From Candidatus Marinamargulisbacteria bacterium SCGC AG-410-N11 (lineage in GTDB: Bacteria; Margulisbacteria; Marinamargulisbacteria; GCA-2716485; AG-410-N11), in contig QFBS01000012.1 of NCBI GenBank assembly GCA_003265895.1, positions 1 to 43,384 on the forward strand: 43,384 nucleotides of DNA, read 5' to 3'. The position numbers and the translations under genes are program-made. The stretch's first letter is position 1. Each line of letters starts with the position of its first letter. Positions 17,991-27,476 of the stretch are shown here, piece after piece. The notes beneath the pieces are model-generated. The model saw only the letters and a program-made list of their open reading frames with translations, searched no databases and was not told the origin of the DNA.

Positions 17991-20429
17991 ATGTTGAATT
18001 TTAAGTTAATTAGTGGGAAAACGGTGAAACTCATAGCGGATATTTTTTCGGGAAATGATGATGTGAAAGATAAAGTGACAAAAATAGAATTGAATAAAGA
18101 TATCGTATTTGAAAAACTAATAGCTAAAAATTTAAAATTATTAGATAAAATATTTCAAAGTGGTAAACTTGAATTTAGTGATGTAACAAAAATAAATAAA
18201 ACGGTTTTAAAATTATTAGATCAAAAGCAAATTAATAATATATTGGATTTAACTAAACAGTTAGAAATCTATATTAATCAATATTATCCTAAAAATGATG
18301 GCTTAAGTAGTAATTTGGAAAGATTAAAGTCTAACTGGTTGACAGTATTTATTAAACAACAACAAAATTTAGAATCAGAGGTTATCGCTGAATCATTTAA
18401 AAAGTTAGAAAAGAAAGCTAATGAAAAAAAGGTTTTATTTCAGGGTTTTTCTGTTTTACATAATTTAATTTATTACAAGTTTCATCATATAAAAAAAGCT
18501 AGAAAAGAACTAAGTTTGGAGTTTTTGAGTAACGTTAATATTCCTTATCCACAAGAATGGCAAGGATTAACTCTTTTTAAATCATTAATGAATAAAGAGC
18601 TTACTGAAGACTATCTAAATACGATTGAAGAAGATGTCTTTTTTGAAAAAGATTCGTGTGGGTGGACTATTCTTTTTGCATTATATGCTTTTAGAGCCGA
18701 ATCTGTTGAATATTTAGATGAAAGTGCAACAGATTACGTTATAACTATATTGGATGCTTTGTATTCGAAGATAGGAGAGGATAAGTTTATAGATCTTCTT
18801 TTTATGAAGGATAAATTTAATGAAACTATTTTGATGAAGCTTTTGCGAGGTAATGGAATTCAAAGAGGCAATGAAATAAAAAGTTCAGTAATGTTGGATG
18901 ATTTTTCTAAGCAGATGTTTAATTCATTGTTGGAAAACTTAGCAGATGCTTGGCTTAGTGTAAACAAAGATAAACAAGATTATGTTAGAAATCAATTAAG
19001 TGAATGTAACTCTTCTGGACAGGCTTTATATCATTTTTTAACATTACAAAAACCAAGTTTATATAGGGATGTTTTTAAAGACTATGATGTGATACGAAAG
19101 TCAGTTTCGATTTTTAATTTTGCAAATTCAAGTGATATGGTTAGAGATTATTGGAATTTATTTGATCCAAGAGATAATACTGGAATGGATTTTTATCAAA
19201 AGACTGGAGAACTGTTGTTTAATACTGAAAAACAGGTTTTTTCTGATTATCAAAAAAATAACTTACATTTTCTTTTTTCTAATTATTTTACTATGTCGCA
19301 AGAAATGAGCTACCGGGATCTAACTACAAAGGAACAAGGTACCCGATTTAAACCGCTTGTTTTAGCATTTTTAGATTATTTTACTAAAGAATATTCTGCG
19401 AGTGAATTAGTTGATATTTTAAGTTTTAAATCAAAACAGGATGTATTATCGATTAATGATTATATTTTACTAATTTATTTTTCGATAAATTTTGATAAAC
19501 ATGACTATTGTTGTACTAAAGATTTCAAGACTTTATTTTTAAGTTTTTTTAAAATAATTCCTGATTTATGTAAACTTTCTTTTAAACAAGATAGTAATGC
19601 TTTTGAGTCTATTATGAGAAAAATTAGTAAGTCAGATGCATTTAGTGGACATCCTGCTGACTTTCAAAATTTTATCAAACAGGTGAAAGATAGAATTCAA
19701 CAACTGAACGTATCTTTAGACTGTGATGATTTTAAGTATAAAAAATTTTTAAGAAAGAAACGACGGAGAAGTGAACCGGACTTATTAACAGCTGTACGTT
19801 TAGGTAATGTAGATAGTCCTAGACATCGTGTTGGTTCTCCTCGTAAAAAAAAGACAAAAACTGTACATAATCAACGTTCTCCTAAAAATGCTAATAGTGG
19901 TTTAAAGGTAACTAATAAAAGAAAAAAGGATAGTGTTAAAAGTATTGAAACTAATCATAAAAAATCATTATCTAAACGGTCTCGAAAAAAAATGGTTGTT
20001 GAAAATGAGTATAATTTATTTGATAGTTCACATTTGAATGTTAGGGTTACAAATAAAGTAAATAAACAAGTATCGAGTTCTTTTGAAGTTGAAGTATTAG
20101 ATAATCAAATTAATGATGAATCTGGATTGAGTTCTTCTGCAGTTGAAGTAGTAGAGATTCGCACCAATGATGAATCTGGGTCGAGTTTTTCTGAAGTTCA
20201 TAATGTAGATAATCATAGTAATGATGAATCTGTATCAACTTCTTCTGAAGTTCGAATTGTTGCTGAAAATAGCGGAAATGAATCTATAAAGATTTCGGAA
20301 TCTTTACAGAGAATATCTAAATTATTAGAAGAGATAGATACTCTTAAACATGCTTTTCAAGGTAAACAGAATGCAGTTAAATCTGAATATGAAACACTTA
20401 AGAATTTACTTTCTAAGTCAAAAAAATAA
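17991..20429 (+). CDS. Helical protein with very basic, NLS-like tail
   Basis: I recognise no family over the full 812 residues. Residues 1-570 look helical, with scattered segments resembling degenerate ankyrin repeats (DSCGWTILFALYAF, MKDKFNETILMKLL). Residues about 580-670 are extremely basic and contain several clusters such as KKFLRKKRRRSEP, SPRKKKTK and KRKKDSVK, arranged like eukaryotic mono- and bipartite nuclear localisation signals. Residues about 690-765 form four acidic, Ser-rich repeats around an NDES core, with an 18-residue period that is also visible in DNA (54 bases). The end is a predicted coiled coil (ISKLLEEIDTLKHAF). There is no signal peptide. The next gene starts 18 bases later, so they are cotranscribed. 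A nuclear role is inference. Confidence 0.85.
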   Translation: MLNFKLISGKTVKLIADIFSGNDDVKDKVTKIELNKDIVFEKLIAKNLKLLDKIFQSGKLEFSDVTKINKTVLKLLDQKQINNILDLTKQLEIYINQYYPKNDGLSSNLERLKSNWLTVFIKQQQNLESEVIAESFKKLEKKANEKKVLFQGFSVLHNLIYYKFHHIKKARKELSLEFLSNVNIPYPQEWQGLTLFKSLMNKELTEDYLNTIEEDVFFEKDSCGWTILFALYAFRAESVEYLDESATDYVITILDALYSKIGEDKFIDLLFMKDKFNETILMKLLRGNGIQRGNEIKSSVMLDDFSKQMFNSLLENLADAWLSVNKDKQDYVRNQLSECNSSGQALYHFLTLQKPSLYRDVFKDYDVIRKSVSIFNFANSSDMVRDYWNLFDPRDNTGMDFYQKTGELLFNTEKQVFSDYQKNNLHFLFSNYFTMSQEMSYRDLTTKEQGTRFKPLVLAFLDYFTKEYSASELVDILSFKSKQDVLSINDYILLIYFSINFDKHDYCCTKDFKTLFLSFFKIIPDLCKLSFKQDSNAFESIMRKISKSDAFSGHPADFQNFIKQVKDRIQQLNVSLDCDDFKYKKFLRKKRRRSEPDLLTAVRLGNVDSPRHRVGSPRKKKTKTVHNQRSPKNANSGLKVTNKRKKDSVKSIETNHKKSLSKRSRKKMVVENEYNLFDSSHLNVRVTNKVNKQVSSSFEVEVLDNQINDESGLSSSAVEVVEIRTNDESGSSFSEVHNVDNHSNDESVSTSSEVRIVAENSGNESIKISESLQRISKLLEEIDTLKHAFQGKQNAVKSEYETLKNLLSKSKK
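20112..20273 (+). repeat. 54-bp in-gene tandem repeat
   Basis: The sequence AATGATGAATCTG recurs at 20112, 20166 and 20220, exactly 54 bases apart, with a degenerate fourth copy near 20274. It encodes successive 18-residue units with an NDES core and Ser-rich, acidic flanks in the tail of the 812-residue protein. Copies between the cores have diverged, so this is an old rather than fresh expansion. Confidence 0.8.
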
Positions 20430-20447
20430 TAATTTTATATTAATGGG

Positions 20448-23400
20448 ATGATTATTCTATATAAAAAAATTTCTTTTCCTTTTAGAAACGTAACAGATGA
20501 TTTTGTAGATGTTGAAGAACGTACTTTTTCTGAGAGTCCTTCAGGTGAATTAGATGTTGATTTAAAGTCTGTTTCTGAATTAGATCGGTATTTTAAAAAT
20601 TTTACAAAATTGCATGAAGGTGTTGTTGGTACTGATATTGCTCAACAATCTTATAGTGCAACATATGGAACGACTACATTGTCTAATTTAATTAAAACAT
20701 TAAAAATCTTTAAGTCGTTGGCCTCTGATGATAGTTTAGAAAACTATGAGTTTTGGGAATTAGGTAGTGGGTTAGGGGCATGTGTTTTTTTTATGTTGTA
20801 TGCCGAAAAATTTAAATCGGTATTGGGCGTTGAATTGCATCCACCTTTTTGTCGAGTTGCAGAACAATTGTATTATAAATTACGATTAGAAAAAGATTTT
20901 AACTTTAAAACAAGTCTGGATCAATGTACTCTTCTAGAAGAAGATGTTGTAAAATTTATTAATGATCCCAATCGAGATCATAGTAGTCATGAAAAACGAT
21001 TTATTTATTTATTAGATGCTCGATTTTTAAAGGTTCATCAGGTTGGTGTATTTAATGGTTTAAGGATGAGAGGCTGGCCTTTTGAAGTGTTAGCATCTAC
21101 GTTGAGTCCTTTGGACTTATGTAAGATGAAATTTCCAGTTGGTGACTTATCAAATAATAAAGTTTCTATTGATGGTAATCAAACATATATTAATCCAGAA
21201 TTAATATGTCATAAAAAATTAAAGGTTCGGTTGCGAGGTAGTGGGGGGAGTCATATGGGGACTAATTTTACACTATATTTTTATAAAAAAAATAAGGATA
21301 ACTCTCAAAGTAGGATTTTAGATATTATTAAACACGGGTATAATTTACAAGGTATTAGTAGTTATAAATTAAAGTCAGATATCATTCGAAAGCGTAAGTT
21401 AGATCAGATTTCTGCTGTTACATTTGATCAACCGATTAAAGTTAGATGGATTATTAAGACTAGTTTGTCTGGCACACGAGCTAAAATAAAATCATGGGAA
21501 AAGACAGCATTAATTCCAAAAAAATTACATCAAAAGTTATTTAAATCTAATCAAATTATTTATCAACTTTTTGATGATATGGATGTCGAATTAAAAGAAG
21601 TTATTCAAAGAATGTTATTATTTTTGAAGTATGATTTGAAACAATATTCTTTTAAAAAAGAAAGAATCTCCTATGTAACTAGAAGACCTTTAGAATTGGT
21701 AGATCAACGGCTATTTTTTATTGAATCACAAGATTTGAACGGTTTAAAAAACTTTGTTTATTCGGAACCTAATATAAGTCAAATGTTTTCTCTTAAAAAT
21801 TTAATTCAATTAGAATATCAATCTTATTTTGGAAAAAGTTTTGATGATAGAATTGATGAGTTTTATAACCTATTTAAAAAAGAATTGAATTTTAATAATT
21901 TTAGTTCATCACGGAGTGAGGATTTTTTAAATTATTTTCAACATCGATTATTTAGGCCGTTATCTTTAAGTGTTTACTTTTCAAAACCTTGTATTGAAGA
22001 AAAATTAAAGTTTAATAAACTCTATTATTTAGGATATAAATTATTGCAGAATAGTATTTATCGTGATCTTAAACTATTTCAAAAGTTCTATTGTATTCAA
22101 TTAAAACAATATGATGAATCGTTAGATCAAATTTATAATTCGGATATTTATTTTAAAGATAAATATAAAGATGAAATGAGGTCCTTTTTTGAATTGAATT
22201 GTTCAGAGTCTTTGTTAGGGGTTCATAATTTAGCTTTGGAAATTTTATATGACTTTTCTAGGATATCAGATTGTTATTTACAATTAGAAGAGAATGCTTT
22301 TAAGCCTTTTTCCATTAAAGGATTGAATTTTTTACAAGATGTAGCTAATGGTATTTATCAATATAAACCGATACTTATACCATTTAAATCAATTAATGGA
22401 TATGATGAACTATATGATAATTTTTTTATTAAGAAGCATGAACATTCAATTGTATTTAATAAAGAGGTAAATTTAAATCATAAAAATTTAGAAGAAAAAT
22501 TTAGATTTATGATGAGGGCTTATATAACATTGATGACTGATTGTTATAATTGGCTTGATATTAGAAATAAAAATACATTTATTTATCAATTTTTAGAACT
22601 TTTAAAACGTCAACATGATATGGCTCAGAATCGGGCTAAAAATATTATATACAGGTTACGTGAATTAGTTGCTTATAATAAACCTGTAGATGCTAGTGAA
22701 TCAACACTTAAGATGAGTCAGTTGTCTATTAGAGATTTATTGCTATCATTATTTCAACCTGGTCACGACCTTGGTTTTGATTTTAAAAATTGTAATCCTA
22801 AATTTTATGAAACGGAGATGTTTAAGTTATCTTTTCAAAAAAAATATTCTCCTTATTTAAATATGGGTGATATAGATCAACTTTTTCAAATTCGTTTTGA
22901 CGAGCAACTCTTTACTCGATTTGTTAGTAATTTGGGGAAAGGTTTTTTTAAATATATTTTTCAATTTAATCAAGATATTAAAGATACATTTAATATGACA
23001 TTTCAAAAAGAACATTTTTACTTTGTGATGTTATATCTGTTAATGAATCAAAACAGTATTAATTTTCGAGTTTTTCATATTCTTCGATCCGATCATCAAA
23101 AACATTTAGCAGATATTTTAAAGATGTTGGGCTATTCATTTTATCAATCAGAAATAAAAGAGTCTAATAATTTTCAGTTGCTACAAGACCATTTTTTAAT
23201 CAAATATCATGAATCGCTTCCTTCTTTTTTACGATCTTCTAAATATTTAGAATTTTCTGAATTTAATTTGGAAAACTTGATTATGGAGTTTTATAAATAT
23301 AAAAATAATCACTATAACTTAATAGACCCTGCAGATAAGTTTAAAGAATTGTTCTTTGATGTTTATAAGGATATTCGCAGTAAAAATAGGTCTTATTTTA

Positions 23401-24218
23401 GGGCGATAAGTAATAGGTTGAAAAACTTTATTCAAAAAAATTCTCGCTATAAATCTAAATCCAGTAAAACGTTAAATCAATTTACTATTTCTGATTATTC
23501 TCGTGTTGCGAATGATGTTGCATCTAAAAAAGGTACAATTGCAAATATTCTTTATCACTTTGGAAGAAATATGGATGATTTAATACATTATTATATAGGT
23601 TTAAAAGATCAAAATATTAAAGAGGCATTTAAATTACAACTTTATAGTGTTAAAAATAAACAACAAGTTATCTTTTCTTTTTTACAATCTAAGAACTCTA
23701 TTGATATTATTCAAAAGTATAATATTGATATTTATAATGATTATGTAGATTCTAAACTTGTTTTAAAGAATAATAATGAGCAGATGAAAAGTTGTTATAC
23801 ATTTTATATGGATAAAAAACAAAAGTTAGAACCAGTTTATAAAAAATTAGATGAATTTTTGGGTTATTGGAAAAAAGCTTCGTATAATAATAGTCCTATT
23901 ATTTTTACTAGAGGTAATTGTTATTTTACGAAAAATTTAGATGTTTCTAATTTATATAAGGATAAACTATCCGTTTGGTCCTCATTACTTAAGAATGATA
24001 TTACTATTTTAGAGGATGATATTAGTCTTTGTGAAAGCTTAGAGCTTGGTGATTATAAATTAAACGTTTCATTATATTTATTTATAAAACGAATGAAAAT
24101 GTTTGATGATAATTTTAATCAATGGCTTAATAATTTTGTAAATGATAATGAGACTATGTTATTTGATATTATGATAGAACTGGGGTTTTGGTTTAAAAAT
24201 AAGATAAGAAAAGCATAA
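20448..24218 (+). CDS. Giant protein with N-terminal DOT1-like methyltransferase domain
   Basis: The first ~200 of 1256 residues contain a class I SAM-dependent methyltransferase fold: TYGTTTLSNLI (residues 72-82), the SAM-binding FWELGSGLGA (102-111) and LGVELHPPF (126-134). The spacing of a YG-x3 loop, an [DE]LGSGxG motif and a GVE motif resembles DOT1-type lysine methyltransferases; the later NNF motif of DOT1 is not evident, LLDARFL (168-174) standing near that position. The remaining ~950 residues are helical, Lys/Asn/Phe-rich and unrecognised. There is no signal peptide. It follows the basic-tailed protein by 18 bases and ends before a strong terminator. A substrate is unknown; another small-molecule or protein methyltransferase remains possible. 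Confidence 0.82.
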   Translation: MIILYKKISFPFRNVTDDFVDVEERTFSESPSGELDVDLKSVSELDRYFKNFTKLHEGVVGTDIAQQSYSATYGTTTLSNLIKTLKIFKSLASDDSLENYEFWELGSGLGACVFFMLYAEKFKSVLGVELHPPFCRVAEQLYYKLRLEKDFNFKTSLDQCTLLEEDVVKFINDPNRDHSSHEKRFIYLLDARFLKVHQVGVFNGLRMRGWPFEVLASTLSPLDLCKMKFPVGDLSNNKVSIDGNQTYINPELICHKKLKVRLRGSGGSHMGTNFTLYFYKKNKDNSQSRILDIIKHGYNLQGISSYKLKSDIIRKRKLDQISAVTFDQPIKVRWIIKTSLSGTRAKIKSWEKTALIPKKLHQKLFKSNQIIYQLFDDMDVELKEVIQRMLLFLKYDLKQYSFKKERISYVTRRPLELVDQRLFFIESQDLNGLKNFVYSEPNISQMFSLKNLIQLEYQSYFGKSFDDRIDEFYNLFKKELNFNNFSSSRSEDFLNYFQHRLFRPLSLSVYFSKPCIEEKLKFNKLYYLGYKLLQNSIYRDLKLFQKFYCIQLKQYDESLDQIYNSDIYFKDKYKDEMRSFFELNCSESLLGVHNLALEILYDFSRISDCYLQLEENAFKPFSIKGLNFLQDVANGIYQYKPILIPFKSINGYDELYDNFFIKKHEHSIVFNKEVNLNHKNLEEKFRFMMRAYITLMTDCYNWLDIRNKNTFIYQFLELLKRQHDMAQNRAKNIIYRLRELVAYNKPVDASESTLKMSQLSIRDLLLSLFQPGHDLGFDFKNCNPKFYETEMFKLSFQKKYSPYLNMGDIDQLFQIRFDEQLFTRFVSNLGKGFFKYIFQFNQDIKDTFNMTFQKEHFYFVMLYLLMNQNSINFRVFHILRSDHQKHLADILKMLGYSFYQSEIKESNNFQLLQDHFLIKYHESLPSFLRSSKYLEFSEFNLENLIMEFYKYKNNHYNLIDPADKFKELFFDVYKDIRSKNRSYFRAISNRLKNFIQKNSRYKSKSSKTLNQFTISDYSRVANDVASKKGTIANILYHFGRNMDDLIHYYIGLKDQNIKEAFKLQLYSVKNKQQVIFSFLQSKNSIDIIQKYNIDIYNDYVDSKLVLKNNNEQMKSCYTFYMDKKQKLEPVYKKLDEFLGYWKKASYNNSPIIFTRGNCYFTKNLDVSNLYKDKLSVWSSLLKNDITILEDDISLCESLELGDYKLNVSLYLFIKRMKMFDDNFNQWLNNFVNDNETMLFDIMIELGFWFKNKIRKA

Positions 24219-24221
24219 TTT

Positions 24222-24253
24222 AGATCGCTTTTTAGTTTTCTAAAAAGCGATCT
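24222..24253 (+). terminator. Strong convergent hairpin terminator
   Basis: A perfect 14-bp stem (AGATCGCTTTTTAG paired with its complement) closes a TTTT loop, three bases after the stop of the 1256-residue gene and ten before the stop of the convergent 1034-residue gene. The internal T and A tracts would give a U-rich stretch in either direction, so it probably ends transcription from both sides. Confidence 0.85.
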
Positions 24254-24263
24254 GAATTATTAG

Positions 24264-27200
24264 TTAAAATTTCAAGTGTATATCAGTTAAGTCTTCATAT
24301 TTACGTAGTGGGTCGTTTGAATTAAAATCCCATTCTGAATCAGTATCAGTATCACATTCTGAATAAGTATCATAGTTTGAATCAGGATTATGTATCGCTG
24401 GGCTTGTAAATGTAAACATGGTGTTTAAAAGTTGATTTTCTTTTTCACGTTTAATAGCGGCGTTTTTTTGTTGTTTTAAACTATTAACTTGTTTTGTTGC
24501 ATTTCTTCTTCTAATTACTGATTGAACTTTGAGAACAGCAATATTTAGTTCCGTTGTTGGTAAGCTTTTTTCAATGGTAACTTTTTTTTGTGCGGTTAAC
24601 TTAACTGTTTTTCTTTCAACTAAATTTGGATTTTCCCATAGAATATTAAATTGAGTATCATTTAATTGGAATAGTTCTTGGATTGTATTTTTGATATCTT
24701 GATTATTTTCGAAATGATCACGTGCAAATAAAAAGATATCTTGAGTTGAAAAATTAGGGATATTGGATCGTTTTGGTTTTTGTTGTACTAAAGGCAATGT
24801 CTTACTTTCTTTCATATCAGGGCTATTAATTGGTGTTTCTTTCGACTCGAATTCCTCTGCATCGGAACTATCTATACTCATTGTGGAATCTGAATCTGAA
24901 TTGTTTTTACAATATTTATCCCATAGATCGCTTAAATCAGCAAAATTATATTCATTATGAAGTTTAATAGATTTTAATTCGACAGGACAGTTAGCTTTTG
25001 CTTGTCTTGTTTTTAGGTCTTGAATCTGTTTGTTATAAAGGTCTACTTTGGTCTCTGGGATGTCTACATGAAATTCGTCAGTACAGTTAGCGTTTGCTTG
25101 CAGGTCTTGAAGCTGTTTGTTATAAATCGTCTGTTTGTCTTCTTTAGACTCTCTTAATTTTACATCAATGTCTGAAGATGCAATGCTATTTGAAGGTGAC
25201 TCTTGTTGATATTTTTTATTTAATGATTTATCTTGAAAAGATCTTGTTGCCATATATGTGCCTGTTGTAACGACTTTAGCACCGGCTTTAGCGCCGCTTG
25301 TTATCGTTGTCATCACTGGTTTTGCAGGTCCTGTAGCATAAGCAATTAAATCGGCTGCACCTGCGGCTGTATGAATGGTTGTATTAGCGTTATCACGAAT
25401 CATTTTTGCATTCTTGTGATTTATTTTTTGTTTTCTAAAATAGTTTAGTTTTATTTGTAGTTGTGATAAGTTAGCTTTTTCTGATTGAGTTAAATTACCA
25501 TGTAATTTTATTGCCTTAAGGTTTTGTATAGCTTTATCTGTGTTAGCCTTTAATAATGTTAAGGTTTTTTTGTTTTTATTTCTTTTGTAGCTATAGGTTC
25601 CAGCTTTAATCCATTCGCCTGCAAAGTCGGTTCCAGGAGCACAAGCTAGGGTGCCGCCTATTCCAAAACCATACATTTGACGTTTTGCATACTTTTTCTT
25701 TTTGTCGAAGTATTCTTTGAAATTTCCGAAATCAGTTATTGTCTTTTGATTCGTTTGTATTTCTTTGCTTAAATTAGTTAATAGACTTTTATCTTGTATT
25801 TTTGAAGAAAATGTTTGGTTATTTATTGAGATTTTAACTGCCTTTAAATTTCCAAAGCTATTGTTGTAATTGTATCGTAAATTGATATTAATACCATAGG
25901 GTTTAAGTATATTTTTTAATTGTTGTAAGTTGGCTTTGTTTAGTTGTTTTTTGTAAAGATTTAACTTTAGGCTAGGAAATAGTTTCTCAATTTGTTCTAA
26001 CTCTGTTGTTAAATTTACAGTTGCATTATTTTTTGATCTATTTTCTACAAAAATTGGTTTTTTATGAAGTTTTAAAACATTTCTTAATGGTTTTAGATTG
26101 GTAGTTCCGTGTATATTATTAACAGTTAAACTATTATCGATTACGGCGAATCTTTTTAATATTTTTACTTGATCACTTGCTTTGGATCGTGATGAGAATA
26201 GTCTCCAAAATCCATTATTTCTAGTTGATAATTGAGCTAAATTGGTTACGTATCGGTCTCCATTTTTAAAGACATCAGTTTGTTTTTTTAGCTTTTTATA
26301 TTTTTTTCTATGAACCCACCATATACAAAGTGATTCTGCTGCTGTTATTCCGGTTTCTGCTGCAAACTGTCCTGCATCTGATTTAAAAAAGTAATCTTTT
26401 GGAAATAAATCTAGATTGTCTGGAATGCCATCGTCATCGGTATCTGTTTCTAATGGGTCTAATCCTGAATCTATTTCGGTTCCATCTCCAATGCCATCGC
26501 CATCGCTATCTACTAGATTAGGGTTTGTTTTTTTTTCATTTTCAAAGCCATCATTAAGGCCATCGCCATCGGTATCAGCTAGATTAGGGTTTGTTTCTCC
26601 TGAATCAATAACACCATTTTGATTTGCATCTTCAACGCCATCATTAATTCCATCGCCATCGGTATCAGCTAGATTAGGGTTTGTTTCTCCTTGAACTTCT
26701 ATTGTATCAAGAATACCGTCATTATCGTCATCTGTATCAGCGTTGTTTCCAATACCATCACTATCAGTATCTATTGTTTCTGAATTATCTAAGGAGAAAG
26801 CATCTTGATCATCAGAAACGCCGTCATTATCGTCATCTGTATCAGCATTGTTTCCAATACCATCGCTATCAGTATCTGTCGTTTCCGAATTATCTAAAGG
26901 GAAAGCATCTTGATTATCAGAAACACCGTCATTATCATCATCTGTATCAGCGTTGTTTCCAATACCATCGCCATCGGTATCAGTTGTTTCTTTATTATCT
27001 AGAGGTAAAGCATCTTGTCCGTCATTAACACCATCACCGTCGGTATCGCTATTTTTAGGGTTTGTTTGACTGTTTACTTCATCGCCGTCTGTTATTCCAT
27101 CACCATCATGATCAGAATTATTAGGATTTGTTTTATGGGTTTCTAATTCATCTTTATCATTAAGACCATCGTTATCAGAATCTGCCTTGTTGGGGTCTGT

Positions 27201-27368
27201 ATTATAAATATTTGTTTCGTACCAATTAGGGATACCATCGTTATCTGTATCCCATGTAAATTTATTAGCAGCATTTGTTGATACTGATTGTTGATCTGAA
27301 GTAGTTGTACTACTTGTAACAGAAGGTGTACCTTGAGATACTCTTTGATTTTGAATTAAATTTGACAT
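24264..27368 (-). CDS. Thrombospondin type 3 repeat protein, IQ-like C-terminus
   Basis: The 1034-residue protein starts after GGGAGGG, five bases upstream of the ATG. Residues about 38-330 are a run of thrombospondin type 3 / calcium-binding repeats (DTDGDGINDGVE, DSDNDGLNDKDE), of which three are near-identical 35-residue units. Around 335-355 is a short hydrophobic stretch, followed by a basic, helical region and small-residue segments near 560-580 and 670-720. Two related motifs, YNKQLQDLQANANC and YNKQIQDLKTRQAKANC, occur near 760-800. Near 945-962, VQSVIRRRNATK resembles a calmodulin-type IQ motif but is one residue out of register. No signal peptide is visible, which is odd for a calcium-binding surface protein. 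Function unknown. Confidence 0.87.
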   Translation of the reverse strand: MSNLIQNQRVSQGTPSVTSSTTTSDQQSVSTNAANKFTWDTDNDGIPNWYETNIYNTDPNKADSDNDGLNDKDELETHKTNPNNSDHDGDGITDGDEVNSQTNPKNSDTDGDGVNDGQDALPLDNKETTDTDGDGIGNNADTDDDNDGVSDNQDAFPLDNSETTDTDSDGIGNNADTDDDNDGVSDDQDAFSLDNSETIDTDSDGIGNNADTDDDNDGILDTIEVQGETNPNLADTDGDGINDGVEDANQNGVIDSGETNPNLADTDGDGLNDGFENEKKTNPNLVDSDGDGIGDGTEIDSGLDPLETDTDDDGIPDNLDLFPKDYFFKSDAGQFAAETGITAAESLCIWWVHRKKYKKLKKQTDVFKNGDRYVTNLAQLSTRNNGFWRLFSSRSKASDQVKILKRFAVIDNSLTVNNIHGTTNLKPLRNVLKLHKKPIFVENRSKNNATVNLTTELEQIEKLFPSLKLNLYKKQLNKANLQQLKNILKPYGININLRYNYNNSFGNLKAVKISINNQTFSSKIQDKSLLTNLSKEIQTNQKTITDFGNFKEYFDKKKKYAKRQMYGFGIGGTLACAPGTDFAGEWIKAGTYSYKRNKNKKTLTLLKANTDKAIQNLKAIKLHGNLTQSEKANLSQLQIKLNYFRKQKINHKNAKMIRDNANTTIHTAAGAADLIAYATGPAKPVMTTITSGAKAGAKVVTTGTYMATRSFQDKSLNKKYQQESPSNSIASSDIDVKLRESKEDKQTIYNKQLQDLQANANCTDEFHVDIPETKVDLYNKQIQDLKTRQAKANCPVELKSIKLHNEYNFADLSDLWDKYCKNNSDSDSTMSIDSSDAEEFESKETPINSPDMKESKTLPLVQQKPKRSNIPNFSTQDIFLFARDHFENNQDIKNTIQELFQLNDTQFNILWENPNLVERKTVKLTAQKKVTIEKSLPTTELNIAVLKVQSVIRRRNATKQVNSLKQQKNAAIKREKENQLLNTMFTFTSPAIHNPDSNYDTYSECDTDTDSEWDFNSNDPLRKYEDLTDIHLKF
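26730..27045 (-). repeat. Three 105-bp units encoding TSP3 repeats
   Basis: The segment GTTGTTTCC or ATTGTTTCC recurs at 26742, 26847 and 26952, a period of exactly 105 bases (35 residues). The units differ at a few positions. They encode the near-identical DGIGNNADTDDDNDG modules of the calcium-binding array and are the youngest part of it. Confidence 0.8.
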
Positions 27369-27476
27369 AAATCCCTCCCCGAATTATTTCTTTTTAATAT
27401 ATTATCGTGATTTATGATCAAAAAGTTGCAGGGTTTTTTAATTCTTTAGTTTTTTGAACTTGTTTTTGCAGTTTTT

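Noticed and set aside
26681..27028. 115-codon plus-strand frame rich in Tyr, His and Gln
   Set aside because: It is the antisense shadow of the calcium-repeat array; its internal periodicity copies the 105-bp DNA repeat and it has no ribosome site.
26730..27045. Regular repeats considered as a CRISPR array
   Set aside because: The units are coding, head-to-tail and without unrelated spacers, and no cas genes are nearby.
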